A stretch of 64,000 bases of DNA from Domibacillus enclensis (GTDB taxonomy: Bacteria > Bacillota > Bacilli > Bacillales > Domibacillaceae), in assembly GCF_900156125.1 (NCBI RefSeq), contig NZ_FTLX01000010.1, positions 42,618-106,617 of the forward strand. Reading direction: 5' to 3'. The translations under genes were made by a program, and so were the position numbers. Below the pieces are notes generated by a model. The model did not search any database. It was not told where the DNA came from and saw only the letters and a program-made list of their open reading frames with translations. Positions 1-8,901 of this stretch are shown here, one piece after another (positions within the stretch are counted from its first letter, which is position 1; the number at the start of each line of letters is the position of its first letter).

Positions 1-15
1 AATCGATAAATAATT

Positions 16-55
16 AAAACCGCTCAAGCGTTTTTCAATGCGCTTGAGCGGTTTT
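16..55 (-). terminator. Intrinsic terminator overlapping the MFS stop codon
   Basis: A 15-bp perfect stem (16-30 with 41-55) encloses a 10-nt loop, and A/T tracts on both sides would let it work in either direction. The TGA stop of the minus-strand transporter (35-37) lies inside the loop, so the last codons form one arm of the hairpin. Confidence 0.85.
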
Positions 56-1258
56 GTGTTTAAGAGTGGAGTAAATACCGGGCCGGTGTCTTTCAGCGTA
101 CAATGTGAGCGGCATTGTGGCGGCGAGAAGAACGAGAATTAAGCCGATCACACCGGTCCATTGGAAATGAGACCAAAACCATCCCCCAAAGGAGCCCACC
201 ACACTGGACCCGAGATAATAGAGCAGTAAATACATAGAAGAAGCCTGCGTTTTATTAAAGCCGGCATATTCTCCCACCCATGTGCTGGCAATCGAGTGAG
301 CGGCGAAAAAGCCGAACGTGAAAACAGCAATACCGACAATTTTGATCCACAGAGGAGGCAGCAGTGTCAGGATAGCGCCAGCCGCCATAATGGCGACGGA
401 CCATTTGATCATGAGTGGATTTCCATACACATCGGCTTTTTTGCCCATGTAAACGGCACTGAAGGTTCCGGTTAAAAAAACAAGGAAAATAAAGCCGATC
501 ACAGTCTGGCTGAGTGAATAAGGAGGAGCGCTCAGCAGAAAGCCAATGTAATTGTACAGCGTCACAAAACTCCCCATTAATAAAAAGCCGAGTGAAACAA
601 CCGCAAGCAGCGGCCGGTTATAGAAATGAATGCTGTATGTTTTCAGCATCTCGTGAACAGAAGGCGGCTTTTTCACGGAGTGGCGCGGCTCGGGCAACGA
701 AAATAAAAAAAGAACGCTGGCTGACAGTGCCGTTACTCCAATGATCAGAAGGGCTGCCCGCCAGTTTAATACGTCGGTGAGAAAGCCTGTAAGCACACGT
801 CCGGACATTCCGCCAATGGTCGTACCGCCAATGTACAACCCCATCGCCGATCCAATCGCTTTTGGGTTGAATTCTTCAGATACATAGGCCATCGCAATCG
901 CCGGTACGCCGGCCAGAAAAATACCGAGCAGTGCCCGAAAAGCAAGCAATGTCCAAAAGTTCGGGCTGAGTGCCGTCAAAATGCCAATGATGGAAGCGGC
1001 AAACATCGAAATGGCCATCAGCTTTTTTTTGCCAAATGCATCCGACAGAGCACCGGCAAAAATCATTGCGATCGCAAGCAAGCCGGTGGACAGTGAAAGA
1101 GCAAGACTGGCTGTTCCTGCAGACACCCCGAATTGATCTGAGAAAAGCGGCATAAGCGGCTGGGTTGTGTACAGCGTCGCAAATGTCACAAAGCCGCCTA
1201 AAAACAAGGCAAAGCTGGCTTTTTTTTGTTCGTTTGTTCCTTTTTCAATAAATGACAT
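35..1258 (-). CDS. MFS transporter (drug-efflux type, YybF-like)
   Basis: A 407-residue major facilitator superfamily permease with about 12 hydrophobic segments. The first half carries a GALSDAFGKK loop between TM2 and TM3, which is the MFS signature region. The soluble N-terminus is short (FIEKGTNEQKK) and the C-terminus polar. The gene is divergent from a LysR regulator across a 112-bp gap, the arrangement of yybF/yybE in Bacillus subtilis, so the regulator probably controls it. The substrate is unknown; export of a toxic compound or metabolite is the usual role of such pairs. The hairpin terminator overlaps its 3' end. Confidence 0.85.
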   Translation of the reverse strand: MSFIEKGTNEQKKASFALFLGGFVTFATLYTTQPLMPLFSDQFGVSAGTASLALSLSTGLLAIAMIFAGALSDAFGKKKLMAISMFAASIIGILTALSPNFWTLLAFRALLGIFLAGVPAIAMAYVSEEFNPKAIGSAMGLYIGGTTIGGMSGRVLTGFLTDVLNWRAALLIIGVTALSASVLFLFSLPEPRHSVKKPPSVHEMLKTYSIHFYNRPLLAVVSLGFLLMGSFVTLYNYIGFLLSAPPYSLSQTVIGFIFLVFLTGTFSAVYMGKKADVYGNPLMIKWSVAIMAAGAILTLLPPLWIKIVGIAVFTFGFFAAHSIASTWVGEYAGFNKTQASSMYLLLYYLGSSVVGSFGGWFWSHFQWTGVIGLILVLLAATMPLTLYAERHRPGIYSTLKHKTAQAH

Positions 1259-1293
1259 CGTCCGGCCTTCTTTCTTCTTTCATCCTGTTTCTT

Positions 1294-1353
1294 ACTATAC
1301 GCTTCCAGAAATGATAGTTCCAATTTATAATTAACATCATCATCATGCATAAT
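1294..1353. promoter_or_regulatory. Divergent promoter region between MFS and LysR genes
   Basis: On the minus strand TTGGAA (1318-1323) and TATAGT (1294-1299), 18 bp apart, fit a SigA promoter for the transporter. On the plus strand TTATAA (1325-1330) and CATAAT (1348-1353), 17 bp apart, could serve the LysR gene. The two overlap back to back, which suits one LysR-type protein binding both; no clear palindromic T-N11-A operator could be fixed. Confidence 0.45.
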
Positions 1354-1370
1354 GGTTATGGAGGGATTCG

Positions 1371-2267
1371 ATGGAATGGCACCAAATTGAAAATGCCGCA
1401 GCGGTCGCACGGGCACGGAATTTCACAAAAGCATCCAGGAAGCAGGCCGTTTCCCAGCCGGCACTGAGCCGTTCAATTATCAAGCTGGAGGAAGAACTGG
1501 GGGCACAGCTTTTTGTGCGCGGGAAAAAGGATATTCAGCTGACACAGGCAGGGCACGTTTTTATTGAAAAGGCTGAGTTAGTGCTGCAGCTCATGAAGGA
1601 AGCCAAGGAAGAGATTGAAGACATTGCATCACCTGATAAAGGAAATGTCTCAATTGCTTTTTTGCCAACATTCGGACCGCACGTCCTGCCGAATTTGATC
1701 GCTGAGTACAAGAAGCTTCATCCGAATGTGACATTTCAGCTTTACCAGGGGGCGGGCGAAGTGAATATGAAAAAAGTGCAGGAGGGACAGGCGGATTTGT
1801 GCATAACCGCGCCTCCGTATAAGCGGCCGGATATTGAGTGGACAATCGTTCGCGAGGAAGAATTGTATATTGCTGTTCCGGCCGGACACCTGTTTGCAAA
1901 ACGGCAGGGCCTTTTTTTTGAAGAAGCCGCAGAAGAACCGTTTGTTACGTTTAAAAAAGGCTTTGGTCTCCGTTTTATGTTCGATGGCTTATGTGAAAAA
2001 ACGGGCGTTGAGCCTGCCATTACGTTTGAAGGGGAAGAAGTGTCAACAATCGCAGGGTTTGTCGCTGCCGGGCTGGGTCTTTCTGTCTTACCGAAAAAAC
2101 CGGAAATTGCTCACGATCCGCTCGTGTTTCTTCCGATAAATGACTACCCGCTTATTCGTCAGGTGGCCATTGGTGTGAAAAAACAAGGAACGCTTTCGCC
2201 CGCTGCCCGTCAGTTTAAAGCGTTCGCAGAGAAGGTTCTTATACAAAATGATGGCAGCCGTGTATAA
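1371..2267 (+). CDS. LysR-family transcriptional regulator (YybE-like)
   Basis: A 298-residue LysR-type regulator. Residues about 1-60 form the winged helix-turn-helix (FTKASRKQAVSQPALSRSI, then the LEEELGAQLFVR wing). Residues about 90-290 are the periplasmic-binding-protein-like effector domain. Length is normal for the family. The ATG at 1371 follows GGAGGG at a usable distance. It is transcribed away from the MFS gene, its likely target, and probably represses itself. The inducer cannot be read from the sequence. Confidence 0.9.
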   Translation: MEWHQIENAAAVARARNFTKASRKQAVSQPALSRSIIKLEEELGAQLFVRGKKDIQLTQAGHVFIEKAELVLQLMKEAKEEIEDIASPDKGNVSIAFLPTFGPHVLPNLIAEYKKLHPNVTFQLYQGAGEVNMKKVQEGQADLCITAPPYKRPDIEWTIVREEELYIAVPAGHLFAKRQGLFFEEAAEEPFVTFKKGFGLRFMFDGLCEKTGVEPAITFEGEEVSTIAGFVAAGLGLSVLPKKPEIAHDPLVFLPINDYPLIRQVAIGVKKQGTLSPAARQFKAFAEKVLIQNDGSRV

Positions 2268-2325
2268 ATATGAAAAAGAAGGGGTATGAAGAAAGAAGAA
2301 TGAAAAGTGATGGAGGGATTTATTG

Positions 2326-3333
2326 GTGAATCATTTACTCTGGATTGGCAGTTATGCGAAAAAGGAAGAGCCTGGTATTTACAAGGTTATGGTCGATACC
2401 GACGCGGAAGCCATCGCATTAAAAAACCGTTACAGCGGTGTGGAAAATCCTTCTTTTTTAGCAGAAGCAGGCGGGTTTTTATACGCGGCATCGGAATCGA
2501 TGGATGGAAAGGCAGCCTTTTTCCAGGTCCAATCGGACAGCCTTGAGTTGAAAGGAACGGCTGATTCCGGAGAAATGGGGCCGTGTCACATTTACGCGGA
2601 GGATACATACGTGTGGACAGCCAATTACGGGGGCTCTGTGACCAAGTATGAACGAAGCGGCGAAACGCTGGCCAGAACGGCTTTTTCCAAACATGAAGGA
2701 GCAACGGGACCGAATGAAGAGCGGCAGGACGGCCCTCATGTACACTCGGTTGTGCCTTTTCCAGATGGGAAGCACCTGCTCGTCTGTGATCTTGGCACCG
2801 ACACACTGGTCGTGTACGACAAGGAGACATTAGCGGTTGTCAAAGAAGTACAGGCAGCGCCCGGCGCCGGTCCGCGCATGTCGCTTTTTCACCCGGAAAA
2901 GTCGGTCGTTTATGTGATGAATGAACTGGATTCCACCGTGTCCGTATATAAGGTAGGCGATGGGGGAATGATTACGCATCTGGACACACTGGCAGGACTT
3001 CCTGACGGCTACAACGGTGAGCATACAGGAGCGGATTTGCAGCTTAGTCCGGATCAGCGGTTTTTATGGGCAACGATACGCGGCTGGGACGGTGTGGCTG
3101 TGTTTGATCTTGAAGCGGACGGCAGTTTGTCAAAGCCGCGTCATGTGAAATTGGACGGAAAAACGCCGCGCAGTTTTTATGCGTTAAAAACAGAGCCGTT
3201 TCTTGTGGTCGCTTTTCAGGATTCCAATGAACTTTGTTTATATAAAATTGAGCCGAATGGCTTGCCGACTTTTACAGGCAAACGGTTAGCGGTCACTGCG
3301 CCCGTTTGCGTGATTAAGAAAGGGGAAAAATAA
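2326..3333 (+). CDS. Lactonase-family protein (6-phosphogluconolactonase-like beta-propeller)
   Basis: About 335 residues of repeated beta-propeller blades, typical of the YkgB/Pgl lactonase family (LLVCDLGTDTLVVYD, SPDQRFLWATIRGWDGVAVF). Members hydrolyse sugar lactones such as 6-phosphogluconolactone. The start is uncertain: TTG at 2323 and GTG at 2326 follow TGGAGGG (2311-2317), and GTG has the better spacing (8 nt). The SDR gene begins on the base after its stop codon, so the two are co-transcribed and probably translationally coupled. A sugar dehydrogenase plus lactonase pair acting in sequence is a reasonable inference, but the substrate is not known. Confidence 0.8.
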   Translation: MNHLLWIGSYAKKEEPGIYKVMVDTDAEAIALKNRYSGVENPSFLAEAGGFLYAASESMDGKAAFFQVQSDSLELKGTADSGEMGPCHIYAEDTYVWTANYGGSVTKYERSGETLARTAFSKHEGATGPNEERQDGPHVHSVVPFPDGKHLLVCDLGTDTLVVYDKETLAVVKEVQAAPGAGPRMSLFHPEKSVVYVMNELDSTVSVYKVGDGGMITHLDTLAGLPDGYNGEHTGADLQLSPDQRFLWATIRGWDGVAVFDLEADGSLSKPRHVKLDGKTPRSFYALKTEPFLVVAFQDSNELCLYKIEPNGLPTFTGKRLAVTAPVCVIKKGEK

Positions 3334-4113
3334 ATGAATACGTCATTGTCAGGAAAAACAGCACTCGTTACAGGAGCGGGCTCAGGTATTGGCAGAGCCG
3401 CTGTCATCAAAATGGCCGAAGCCGGCGCAAACGTCATTTTACTGGACCGAAGCCCCGAGGATTCTGATGAACTCGTTCAACAAATAGGCGTAGACCGGGC
3501 GCTGCATGTCACAGCCGACGTATCGGATGCCGGGCAGATGGAAAAAGCCATTCAAGAAGGGGCGGAGAAGTTTGGCGGCATTGACATCGTCTTTGCTAAT
3601 GCCGGGCAAAACGGTACTTTCACCCCGCTTGAGCACCTGGAGCCGGAAGACTGGAATGCAGTCATGACTACTAATTTAACCGGCACGTTTCTGACGCTGA
3701 AATACACGATTCCCTACTTGAAAAAGCAGGGCGGCAGCATTATTATTACATCCTCAATCAACGGCACGCGCACCTTTAAAAACTTTGGCTTTTCTGCTTA
3801 TGCGACAACAAAAGCCGGACAGGTAGGCCTCGGGAAAATGGCGGCTGTGGAGCTTGCGCAATTTAAAATCAGGGTTAACATCGTTTGCCCGGGTGCCATT
3901 GAAACGAATATCGATGACAGCACAAATATGGAAGACGAATTGCTGAAGGAAATTCGCATTCCGATTGAATATCCGAACGGCAACCAGCCGCTTGCCGGCG
4001 GTTCCGGTAAGCCGGAGCAAGTCGCGGATCTCGTTCATTACCTTGCCAGCGATGCGGCCAGCCACGTGACCGGCTCCGTCGTTTACGTAGATGGCATTGA
4101 ATCATTGCTTTAA
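3334..4113 (+). CDS. SDR-family NAD(P)-dependent oxidoreductase
   Basis: A 259-residue classical short-chain dehydrogenase. The cofactor motif TGAGSGIG is at residues 13-20, the NAG motif near 90, the catalytic Ser in ITSSING near 140 and YxxxK in SAYATTKAG near 155. The C-terminus ends with the usual GSVVYVDGG-like strand (VTGSVVYVDG). It directly abuts the lactonase gene, suggesting that its oxidised product may be a lactone. Glucose-dehydrogenase-like, 3-oxoacyl-ACP-reductase-like and other activities cannot be separated by sequence alone. Confidence 0.88.
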   Translation: MNTSLSGKTALVTGAGSGIGRAAVIKMAEAGANVILLDRSPEDSDELVQQIGVDRALHVTADVSDAGQMEKAIQEGAEKFGGIDIVFANAGQNGTFTPLEHLEPEDWNAVMTTNLTGTFLTLKYTIPYLKKQGGSIIITSSINGTRTFKNFGFSAYATTKAGQVGLGKMAAVELAQFKIRVNIVCPGAIETNIDDSTNMEDELLKEIRIPIEYPNGNQPLAGGSGKPEQVADLVHYLASDAASHVTGSVVYVDGIESLL

Positions 4114-4140
4114 TGCACGACTGAATATTTTTTTATGAGG

Positions 4141-4182
4141 AAGCCGAACAATCAGCGAAATAACGCGGACGTTCGGCTTTTT
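4141..4182 (+). terminator. Probable terminator after the SDR gene
   Basis: AAGCCGAAC (4141-4149) pairs with GTTCGGCTT (4171-4179) across a 21-nt loop and is followed by a short T run. The long loop makes it weaker than the other terminators here. Confidence 0.55.
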
Positions 4183-4224
4183 AGCATCATTTCATGGTTC
4201 TTATTTCCTAATAAGGGAATTTGT

Positions 4225-4250
4225 CGAAACTTTTTCTGTCTGCGTACGTA
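4225..4250 (+). promoter_or_regulatory. ECF sigma (SigW-type) promoter for the lipoprotein gene
   Basis: CGAAAC (4225-4230), a 16-bp spacer, then CGTA (4247-4250). This differs from the SigW consensus TGAAAC-N16-CGTA at one base. It lies 37 bp before the lipoprotein start codon, a sensible leader length. Confidence 0.65.
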
Positions 4251-4287
4251 TAAAGGAAGAGAATCTATAAAAAGGGGAGAGGCAAAC

Positions 4288-5157
4288 ATGAAAAAATGGG
4301 CGACATTTACAGCAGCTGGTGTTTTAACGATGGGGCTGGCCGCGTGTGGACAAACAGCGGAACCGACAACGGAAACGACAGAAGAACAGACGAGTGACAT
4401 GACGCTTGAAGAAGTGTTTGATAAGTCGATGGAAGTGTCAAATGCGACAGAAAGCTTGAGTGCAAAGATCGACATGACACAAAACATGAAGCAGCCGTCT
4501 CAGGACCTGGAGATGGAAACTTCTTCAGTGATGGACATGGACATTACGATGGACCCGCTGGCCATTTATCAAAAAGGAACAACAACAATGAAAATGGATG
4601 GTTCTGAAGAAGAACAAACAATGGACATGGAGATGTACATGACGGAGCAGGGCTTTTTCATGAATGACAGCACAACCGGACAGTGGATGAAGCTTCCGTC
4701 TGAAATGTACGATCAAATTGCTCAAATGACCGAGCAGCAATCAGATCCGTCTCAGCAATTGAAGCAGCTGGAAACATTCAAGGATGATTTCACGTTTGAA
4801 CAAACCGACTCAGAATACGTGTTAAAGCTGTCAGCAGCAGGTGACGAGTTCAATGCGCTTATTGAAGAGCAGATGAGCCAGTTTATGCCGGAGCTTGAAG
4901 GCGAAGAAAACCAGGCGGCGATGGATGAAATGATGGAAGCGATGAATATCGAAAAAGTAGACTACACGATTAATATTGATAAAGAAACGTTTGAAACAAC
5001 CGCTGTCGACATGATCATGGACATGACGATGGAAATGGAAGGCGAAAAGATGGACATGAATCAAGTAATGAACGCGGACTACAGCAACTACAATGGTGTT
5101 GAAACGATCACCGTACCTGAGGATGTCGTAAACGGCGCTCAGGAAATGCAAATGTAA
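4288..5157 (+). CDS. Putative lipoprotein, DUF6612-like
   Basis: A 289-residue predicted lipoprotein. The N-terminus MKKWATFTAAGVLTMGLAAC ends in a lipobox (LAAC, lipidated Cys20). A Thr/Glu-rich linker follows, then a domain rich in Met, Asp and Glu with alternating hydrophobic strands, like the DUF6612/LolA-like folds of Gram-positive surface lipoproteins. The ATG at 4288 has the strong RBS AAAGGGGAGAGG; an in-frame extension back to 4135 would put residues before the signal peptide and overlap the preceding terminator, so it is not used. The upstream ECF-type promoter suggests envelope-stress control. Function unknown. Confidence 0.8.
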   Translation: MKKWATFTAAGVLTMGLAACGQTAEPTTETTEEQTSDMTLEEVFDKSMEVSNATESLSAKIDMTQNMKQPSQDLEMETSSVMDMDITMDPLAIYQKGTTTMKMDGSEEEQTMDMEMYMTEQGFFMNDSTTGQWMKLPSEMYDQIAQMTEQQSDPSQQLKQLETFKDDFTFEQTDSEYVLKLSAAGDEFNALIEEQMSQFMPELEGEENQAAMDEMMEAMNIEKVDYTINIDKETFETTAVDMIMDMTMEMEGEKMDMNQVMNADYSNYNGVETITVPEDVVNGAQEMQM

Positions 5158-5168
5158 TGAAGAACAGC

Positions 5169-5195
5169 ACCCCTGCGATTATGCAGGGGTTTTTG
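5169..5195 (+). terminator. Intrinsic terminator after the lipoprotein gene
   Basis: An eight-base-pair stem (ACCCCTGC with GCAGGGGT), a 6-nt loop and a T run, starting about 10 bp after the stop codon. Confidence 0.9.
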
Positions 5196-5242
5196 TATGG
5201 TGAAAAAGGGAAAGGATTCACTAAAAAGAAGGAGGCGATCGA

Positions 5243-5887
5243 ATGAGAATTCCAGAAGAGCTGGCGGAGCTTGGCAAAAAGCAAATTGAGCCGTATCCGG
5301 TCGAAGGGTTCGTCTACGGAAGCGGACCTGCATATCCGAAGCTGATGCTTGTAGGAGAAGCACCTGGTGAAACAGAAATCGGCAATGGCATTCCGTTCAG
5401 CGGACGGGCAGGAAACGAGCTGATGAAATTTTTGGAGATGGCCGGTGTGACAAGGGAAGAGGTGTATATCACAAGTGCCGTCCGGAGCCGACCCTACAAA
5501 TGGGGTGAAAAAAAGGGACCGGGCGGCACCACGATCAAGCGGAAATACAACCGTGCCCCAACAAGCCGCGAAATTATCGCTCACGCACCGCTGCTGGATT
5601 ATGAAATCGAGCATGTTCATGCACCCATTATTGTCACGCTCGGCAACATCGGGTTAAAGCGGCTTGTGGGCAAGGACAAAAAAGTATCAGCTCTTCACGG
5701 TGAGCTTCTTGTGCAGCCAGTGCTGCGGATAAAAGAGGACCAATTCGAATGGACGGAGCAGGAGTACCGGATTTTCCCGACCTTTCACCCGGCCTCCATC
5801 TTTTATAACCGACGTTTGCTGCAGCTGATTCACGATGACATGGAAAAGCTGCGCGAGCTACGCGGGAATTTTCCGGTGAACCAATAA
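5243..5887 (+). CDS. Uracil-DNA glycosylase family protein without Fe-S cysteines
   Basis: A 214-residue member of the family 4/5 uracil-DNA glycosylase fold, which removes uracil from DNA. Motif 1 is GEAPG at residues 38-42, followed by GIPFSGRAGNELMKFL. The C-terminal motif FHPAS, near residue 180, corresponds to the substrate-clamping loop. Family 4 enzymes normally hold a 4Fe-4S cluster with four cysteines; this protein has no cysteine at all, and the usual NVVKCRPP stretch reads SAVRSRPY. It is therefore a cluster-free variant. The last 30 bp overlap the 3' end of the convergent MFS gene. Confidence 0.8.
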   Translation: MRIPEELAELGKKQIEPYPVEGFVYGSGPAYPKLMLVGEAPGETEIGNGIPFSGRAGNELMKFLEMAGVTREEVYITSAVRSRPYKWGEKKGPGGTTIKRKYNRAPTSREIIAHAPLLDYEIEHVHAPIIVTLGNIGLKRLVGKDKKVSALHGELLVQPVLRIKEDQFEWTEQEYRIFPTFHPASIFYNRRLLQLIHDDMEKLRELRGNFPVNQ

Positions 5888-7129
5888 GCCAATAAGCACA
5901 AAAAGCATTAAGGAAGCGAGTGCCGTCCGGCTGGCGATATCTCCATAATCAGCAAGCACAAGTGTAATGGTCCCGTACATAAGCGGACCAACAATCGCTG
6001 AAAGCTTGCCGGAAAAAGCAAATAATCCAAAAAACTGGCCCCGCTTGTCTTCAGGAGACAGCTCAATAATAAACACACGGGATGTCACCCAGACCGCTCC
6101 GAGCGCAATGCCGAACAAGCTGCCGGTGACCCAGAACATGGGCTGATTCACAGCAAGCGTGCCGAGCAAAAGTGCCACAAACAAAATAATGCCGACGTGA
6201 AAGACCGCTCTTTTTGCACCAAACGCACGCGTCACATAGCCAAAAATAAACGACCCAATAATACTGGAGACAGTGGAAACAAGATAAAGCAGGATAAATT
6301 CACCTGACGTAAAACCAACGATTGCTTTGGCATAAACGGCCATCATCGCAATCGCGGTGGCAATCGCATCGTTGATGAAAAAATAAACAATCATGAATAA
6401 GAAAATCGGACGGTATTGCTTCATGTCTTTAAAGGTGGCCCATACATCGCGGTAGCCGGAAAAAAACGGGCGTTTCTCAAGCACGGGTCCCGGCGTTTCT
6501 TTGTAAAAGAACAGCATCGGCATGGTGAAGATGAAAAACAGGAGGGCAGTTGGCAAAAAGGCATCTGCATACTCGCCGTCACTGACAAGCGGATAAACCG
6601 TCAATCCGACCAGCGTCCCCATATACCCGACAGCGACACCGAAGCCTGATAAAACCGACATTGTGTCTTTCGTACTAATATCCGGCAGCATGGCATCGTA
6701 AAAGATCAAGCTCGACTGGTAAAAAAACTTGGCGGCCACGAACAAAATGACAACAAACGTAAAAGATGCCGGCAATCCGCCAAAATCACCGAAATTTCGC
6801 GGCGCAATCAGACCCATCAGCGCCGTCAGCACAATCGCTGCAAACGCAAACGCCATCACAAACCGCTTTTTCCGGCCGCTCTGATCAATCCACACTCCGA
6901 AGAGCGGAGAAAAAAGAACGAGGAAAAAGCTTGAAACCGCATTGGCATAAGACAGGAAGGTGCTGGCGATCTGATCCAGCCGCTCATCTCCTCCAGCGAT
7001 CTCCTGTACATAAAAAGGAAAGAAAATCGTCGTCATGTTAGATGAAAAAATAGTATTCGCAAAATCGTATAAGGCCCATGATAAAACAGGCAGTGTAAAA
7101 AACACGCTCCATCCGTGCTTTTTCTGCAT
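5858..7129 (-). CDS. MFS transporter, UMF1-type (YxiO-like)
   Basis: A 423-residue permease with about 12 membrane segments. The N-terminus WALYDFANTIFSSNMTTIFF matches the DFAN motif of the UMF1 branch of MFS proteins, related to fungal vacuolar effluxers such as Atg22 and to B. subtilis YxiO. The loop GVWIDQSGRKKRF is the MFS signature. The ATG follows GGAGGT at a normal distance. The last 10 codons are antisense to the end of the glycosylase gene. Substrate unknown; amino-acid efflux is known for some eukaryotic relatives only. Confidence 0.85.
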   Translation of the reverse strand: MQKKHGWSVFFTLPVLSWALYDFANTIFSSNMTTIFFPFYVQEIAGGDERLDQIASTFLSYANAVSSFFLVLFSPLFGVWIDQSGRKKRFVMAFAFAAIVLTALMGLIAPRNFGDFGGLPASFTFVVILFVAAKFFYQSSLIFYDAMLPDISTKDTMSVLSGFGVAVGYMGTLVGLTVYPLVSDGEYADAFLPTALLFFIFTMPMLFFYKETPGPVLEKRPFFSGYRDVWATFKDMKQYRPIFLFMIVYFFINDAIATAIAMMAVYAKAIVGFTSGEFILLYLVSTVSSIIGSFIFGYVTRAFGAKRAVFHVGIILFVALLLGTLAVNQPMFWVTGSLFGIALGAVWVTSRVFIIELSPEDKRGQFFGLFAFSGKLSAIVGPLMYGTITLVLADYGDIASRTALASLMLFVLIGLLVHRKIPA

Positions 7130-7325
7130 AAAAACACCTCCATTTAATAAGTAATTCGGATTCGGCTGCGTTCGTTCCTGCCATTTACAATAATTTAACG
7201 TTTAAACCTATTAATCTTATAGGAATTTACTAGCGTTTTCGTTATACTGTAAATTAAGTAAGGAAACTTTTTGCGTTTTGCGTTAAAATGAAACGGAATA
7301 CTCTACATAAAGTGAGGGAAAACAA

Positions 7326-8258
7326 TTGGGAAAAACATTTATCTTTGGCCACAAAAACCCGGATACAGACACGATCTGTTCGGCAATCGTTTACGCAGAC
7401 TTGAAAACAAAGCTTGGTTTTGACGTAGAAGCTGTGCGTCTTGGCGATGTAAACGGCGAAACAGAATTTGCACTAAAAACATTCCAGGCTGAAGCACCGC
7501 GCTTGATTGAAAAAGCAGCGCCTGAGGTGGAGACCGTTATTCTCGTTGATCACAATGAACGTCAGCAAAGTGTGGATGACATTGATGACGTCCGTGTATT
7601 AGAAGTTATTGACCACCACCGGATCGCCAATTTTGAAACAACAGATCCGCTTTACTATCGTGCAGAGCCAGTTGGCTGTACAACAACGATTTTAAACAAG
7701 CTTTACAAAGAGCATGGCGTAGCGATCGAAAAAAACATTGCAGGCTTGATGCTGTCCGCGATTATTTCTGATTCACTGTTGTTTAAATCGCCAACATGCA
7801 CAGAAGAAGATCGGAAAGCGGCGAAGGAATTAGCTGAAATTGCGGATGTGGACGTTGATCAATATGGACTTGATATGCTGAAGGCAGGCGCAGACTTGAG
7901 CGGCAAAACAGCAGCTGAGCTGATCGGCATCGATGCGAAAGTATTCCCGATGGGCAGCAAAAAAGTCGAAATCGCGCAAATCAACGCAATTGATCCGGCC
8001 GATGTGCTTGCACTTAAAGCGGGGCTGGAAGAAGCGGTAACAGAAGCGATTGTTGAAAAAACACTGGACTTGTTCCTTGTCGTCATCACAGACATTTTAA
8101 ACAGCGATTCAGTGGCCATCGCCATTGGCGCCGAAACATCCGCTGTTGAAGAAGCCTTTCAAGTGAAGCTTGAAAACAACCAGGCTCTTTTAAAAGGCGT
8201 GGTCTCACGTAAAAAACAAATCGTTCCGGTTTTAACAGAAATCCTGCAGGAGCGTTAA
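7326..8258 (+). CDS. ppaC: Manganese-dependent inorganic pyrophosphatase
   Basis: A 310-residue family II pyrophosphatase that hydrolyses pyrophosphate and so drives biosynthetic reactions. The DHH-domain metal ligands are visible: GHKNPDTDT near the N-terminus, VDHNE near residue 76 and DHH in [16 protein letters not shown]2 domain follows, with a C-terminal SRKKQIVP substrate-binding motif. It begins with TTG at 7326 after GTGAGGG. A strong terminator lies right after the stop. The 196-bp leader is AT-rich with no confident promoter pair. Confidence 0.95.
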   Translation: MGKTFIFGHKNPDTDTICSAIVYADLKTKLGFDVEAVRLGDVNGETEFALKTFQAEAPRLIEKAAPEVETVILVDHNERQQSVDDIDDVRVLEVIDHHRIANFETTDPLYYRAEPVGCTTTILNKLYKEHGVAIEKNIAGLMLSAIISDSLLFKSPTCTEEDRKAAKELAEIADVDVDQYGLDMLKAGADLSGKTAAELIGIDAKVFPMGSKKVEIAQINAIDPADVLALKAGLEEAVTEAIVEKTLDLFLVVITDILNSDSVAIAIGAETSAVEEAFQVKLENNQALLKGVVSRKKQIVPVLTEILQER

Positions 8259-8260
8259 AA

Positions 8261-8296
8261 AAAAGAGCTGTCTTCTTTTGAGGAGACAGCTCTTTT
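8261..8296 (+). terminator. Intrinsic terminator of ppaC
   Basis: A 13-bp stem (AAAAGAGCTGTCT with AGACAGCTCTTTT) with flanking A and T tracts, so possibly bidirectional. Confidence 0.9.
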
Positions 8297-8302
8297 GATG
8301 CT

Positions 8303-8900
8303 GTTGAAAAATGATTATATCAATGAAAAGCAAGTGACCATTTCTCTTTTTCAAAGCCACTGTGCTTGCACGAACATGGTCCGGGCGGCTTCTGCAGGAC
8401 TTCGCGTTCGGAGGGGCGGGCGGTGAGCTAACTTTTGTCGCTACGCTCCAAAAGTGGATCTCACCTGACCCGCTGCTCCCTCCCGAGTCTCCGTCCTGCG
8501 CCAGCCGCCCTTCGTGGGGAGGACAAGCAGCTGGTAAAAACTAAAAAGAAGCGTTCTGAATGCGTCACAACAAACCTCACTCTATTATTCGTGTGAAAAA
8601 AGAAAAGACTCTTCTCATATAGCCATTCGTTAGTCGTTGAATAAAATCCGTTTTCAAGCTTGTTATCCTCCCTGTTTCATTAGAATCACTACGGGCGCAG
8701 GGAGGCCGGCGGAGACTTCCATGTGACGAGCGGACAGGCTGAAACAGCCACGCACTTTGGGCTGGTTCAGCGTTCGCCACATAGAAAAGCGGAGCCGGAA
8801 GTCCGGAGCCCCTGTGTGTGCTTTTCCAAGAAAAAGGGGATCAGCTACTAGATCATTCGAGTTCAATGGCCCATCTCATTGTTACGTCACAGCCTCTTTG
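8303..8900 (+). repeat. Interspersed repeat, copy 1 (full length, A-linker-B)
   Basis: This gap of about 600 bp between the convergent ppaC and natB holds no convincing gene. Module A (8362-8540) is a long imperfect palindrome: GGGCGGCT (8383-8390) pairs with AGCCGCCC (8503-8510), GCAGGAC (8394-8400) with GTCCTGC (8493-8499), GTGAG with CTCAC and ACTTTTG with CAAAAGT around an 11-nt loop (8438-8448). A linker follows, then module B (8682-8835), a second palindrome centred on CTGAA/TTCAG near 8750. Weaker similarity to the copy near 37.5 kb runs to about 8900. Copies also lie at 23.1-23.4 kb and, inverted, at 37.5-39.7 kb. Confidence 0.85.
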
Positions 8901-8901
8901 G

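Noticed and set aside
1337..1347. CAT trinucleotide repeat in the LysR leader
   Set aside because: Only four units, within promoter DNA; expected by chance and not a CRISPR or phase-variable tract.
8362..8544. Apparent conserved small protein beginning MLARTWSGRLLQDFAFGG, seen again at 23149-23385
   Set aside because: The frames follow the palindromic repeat, lack an RBS and end where the repeat copies diverge. Similarity comes from the DNA repeat rather than from a protein.
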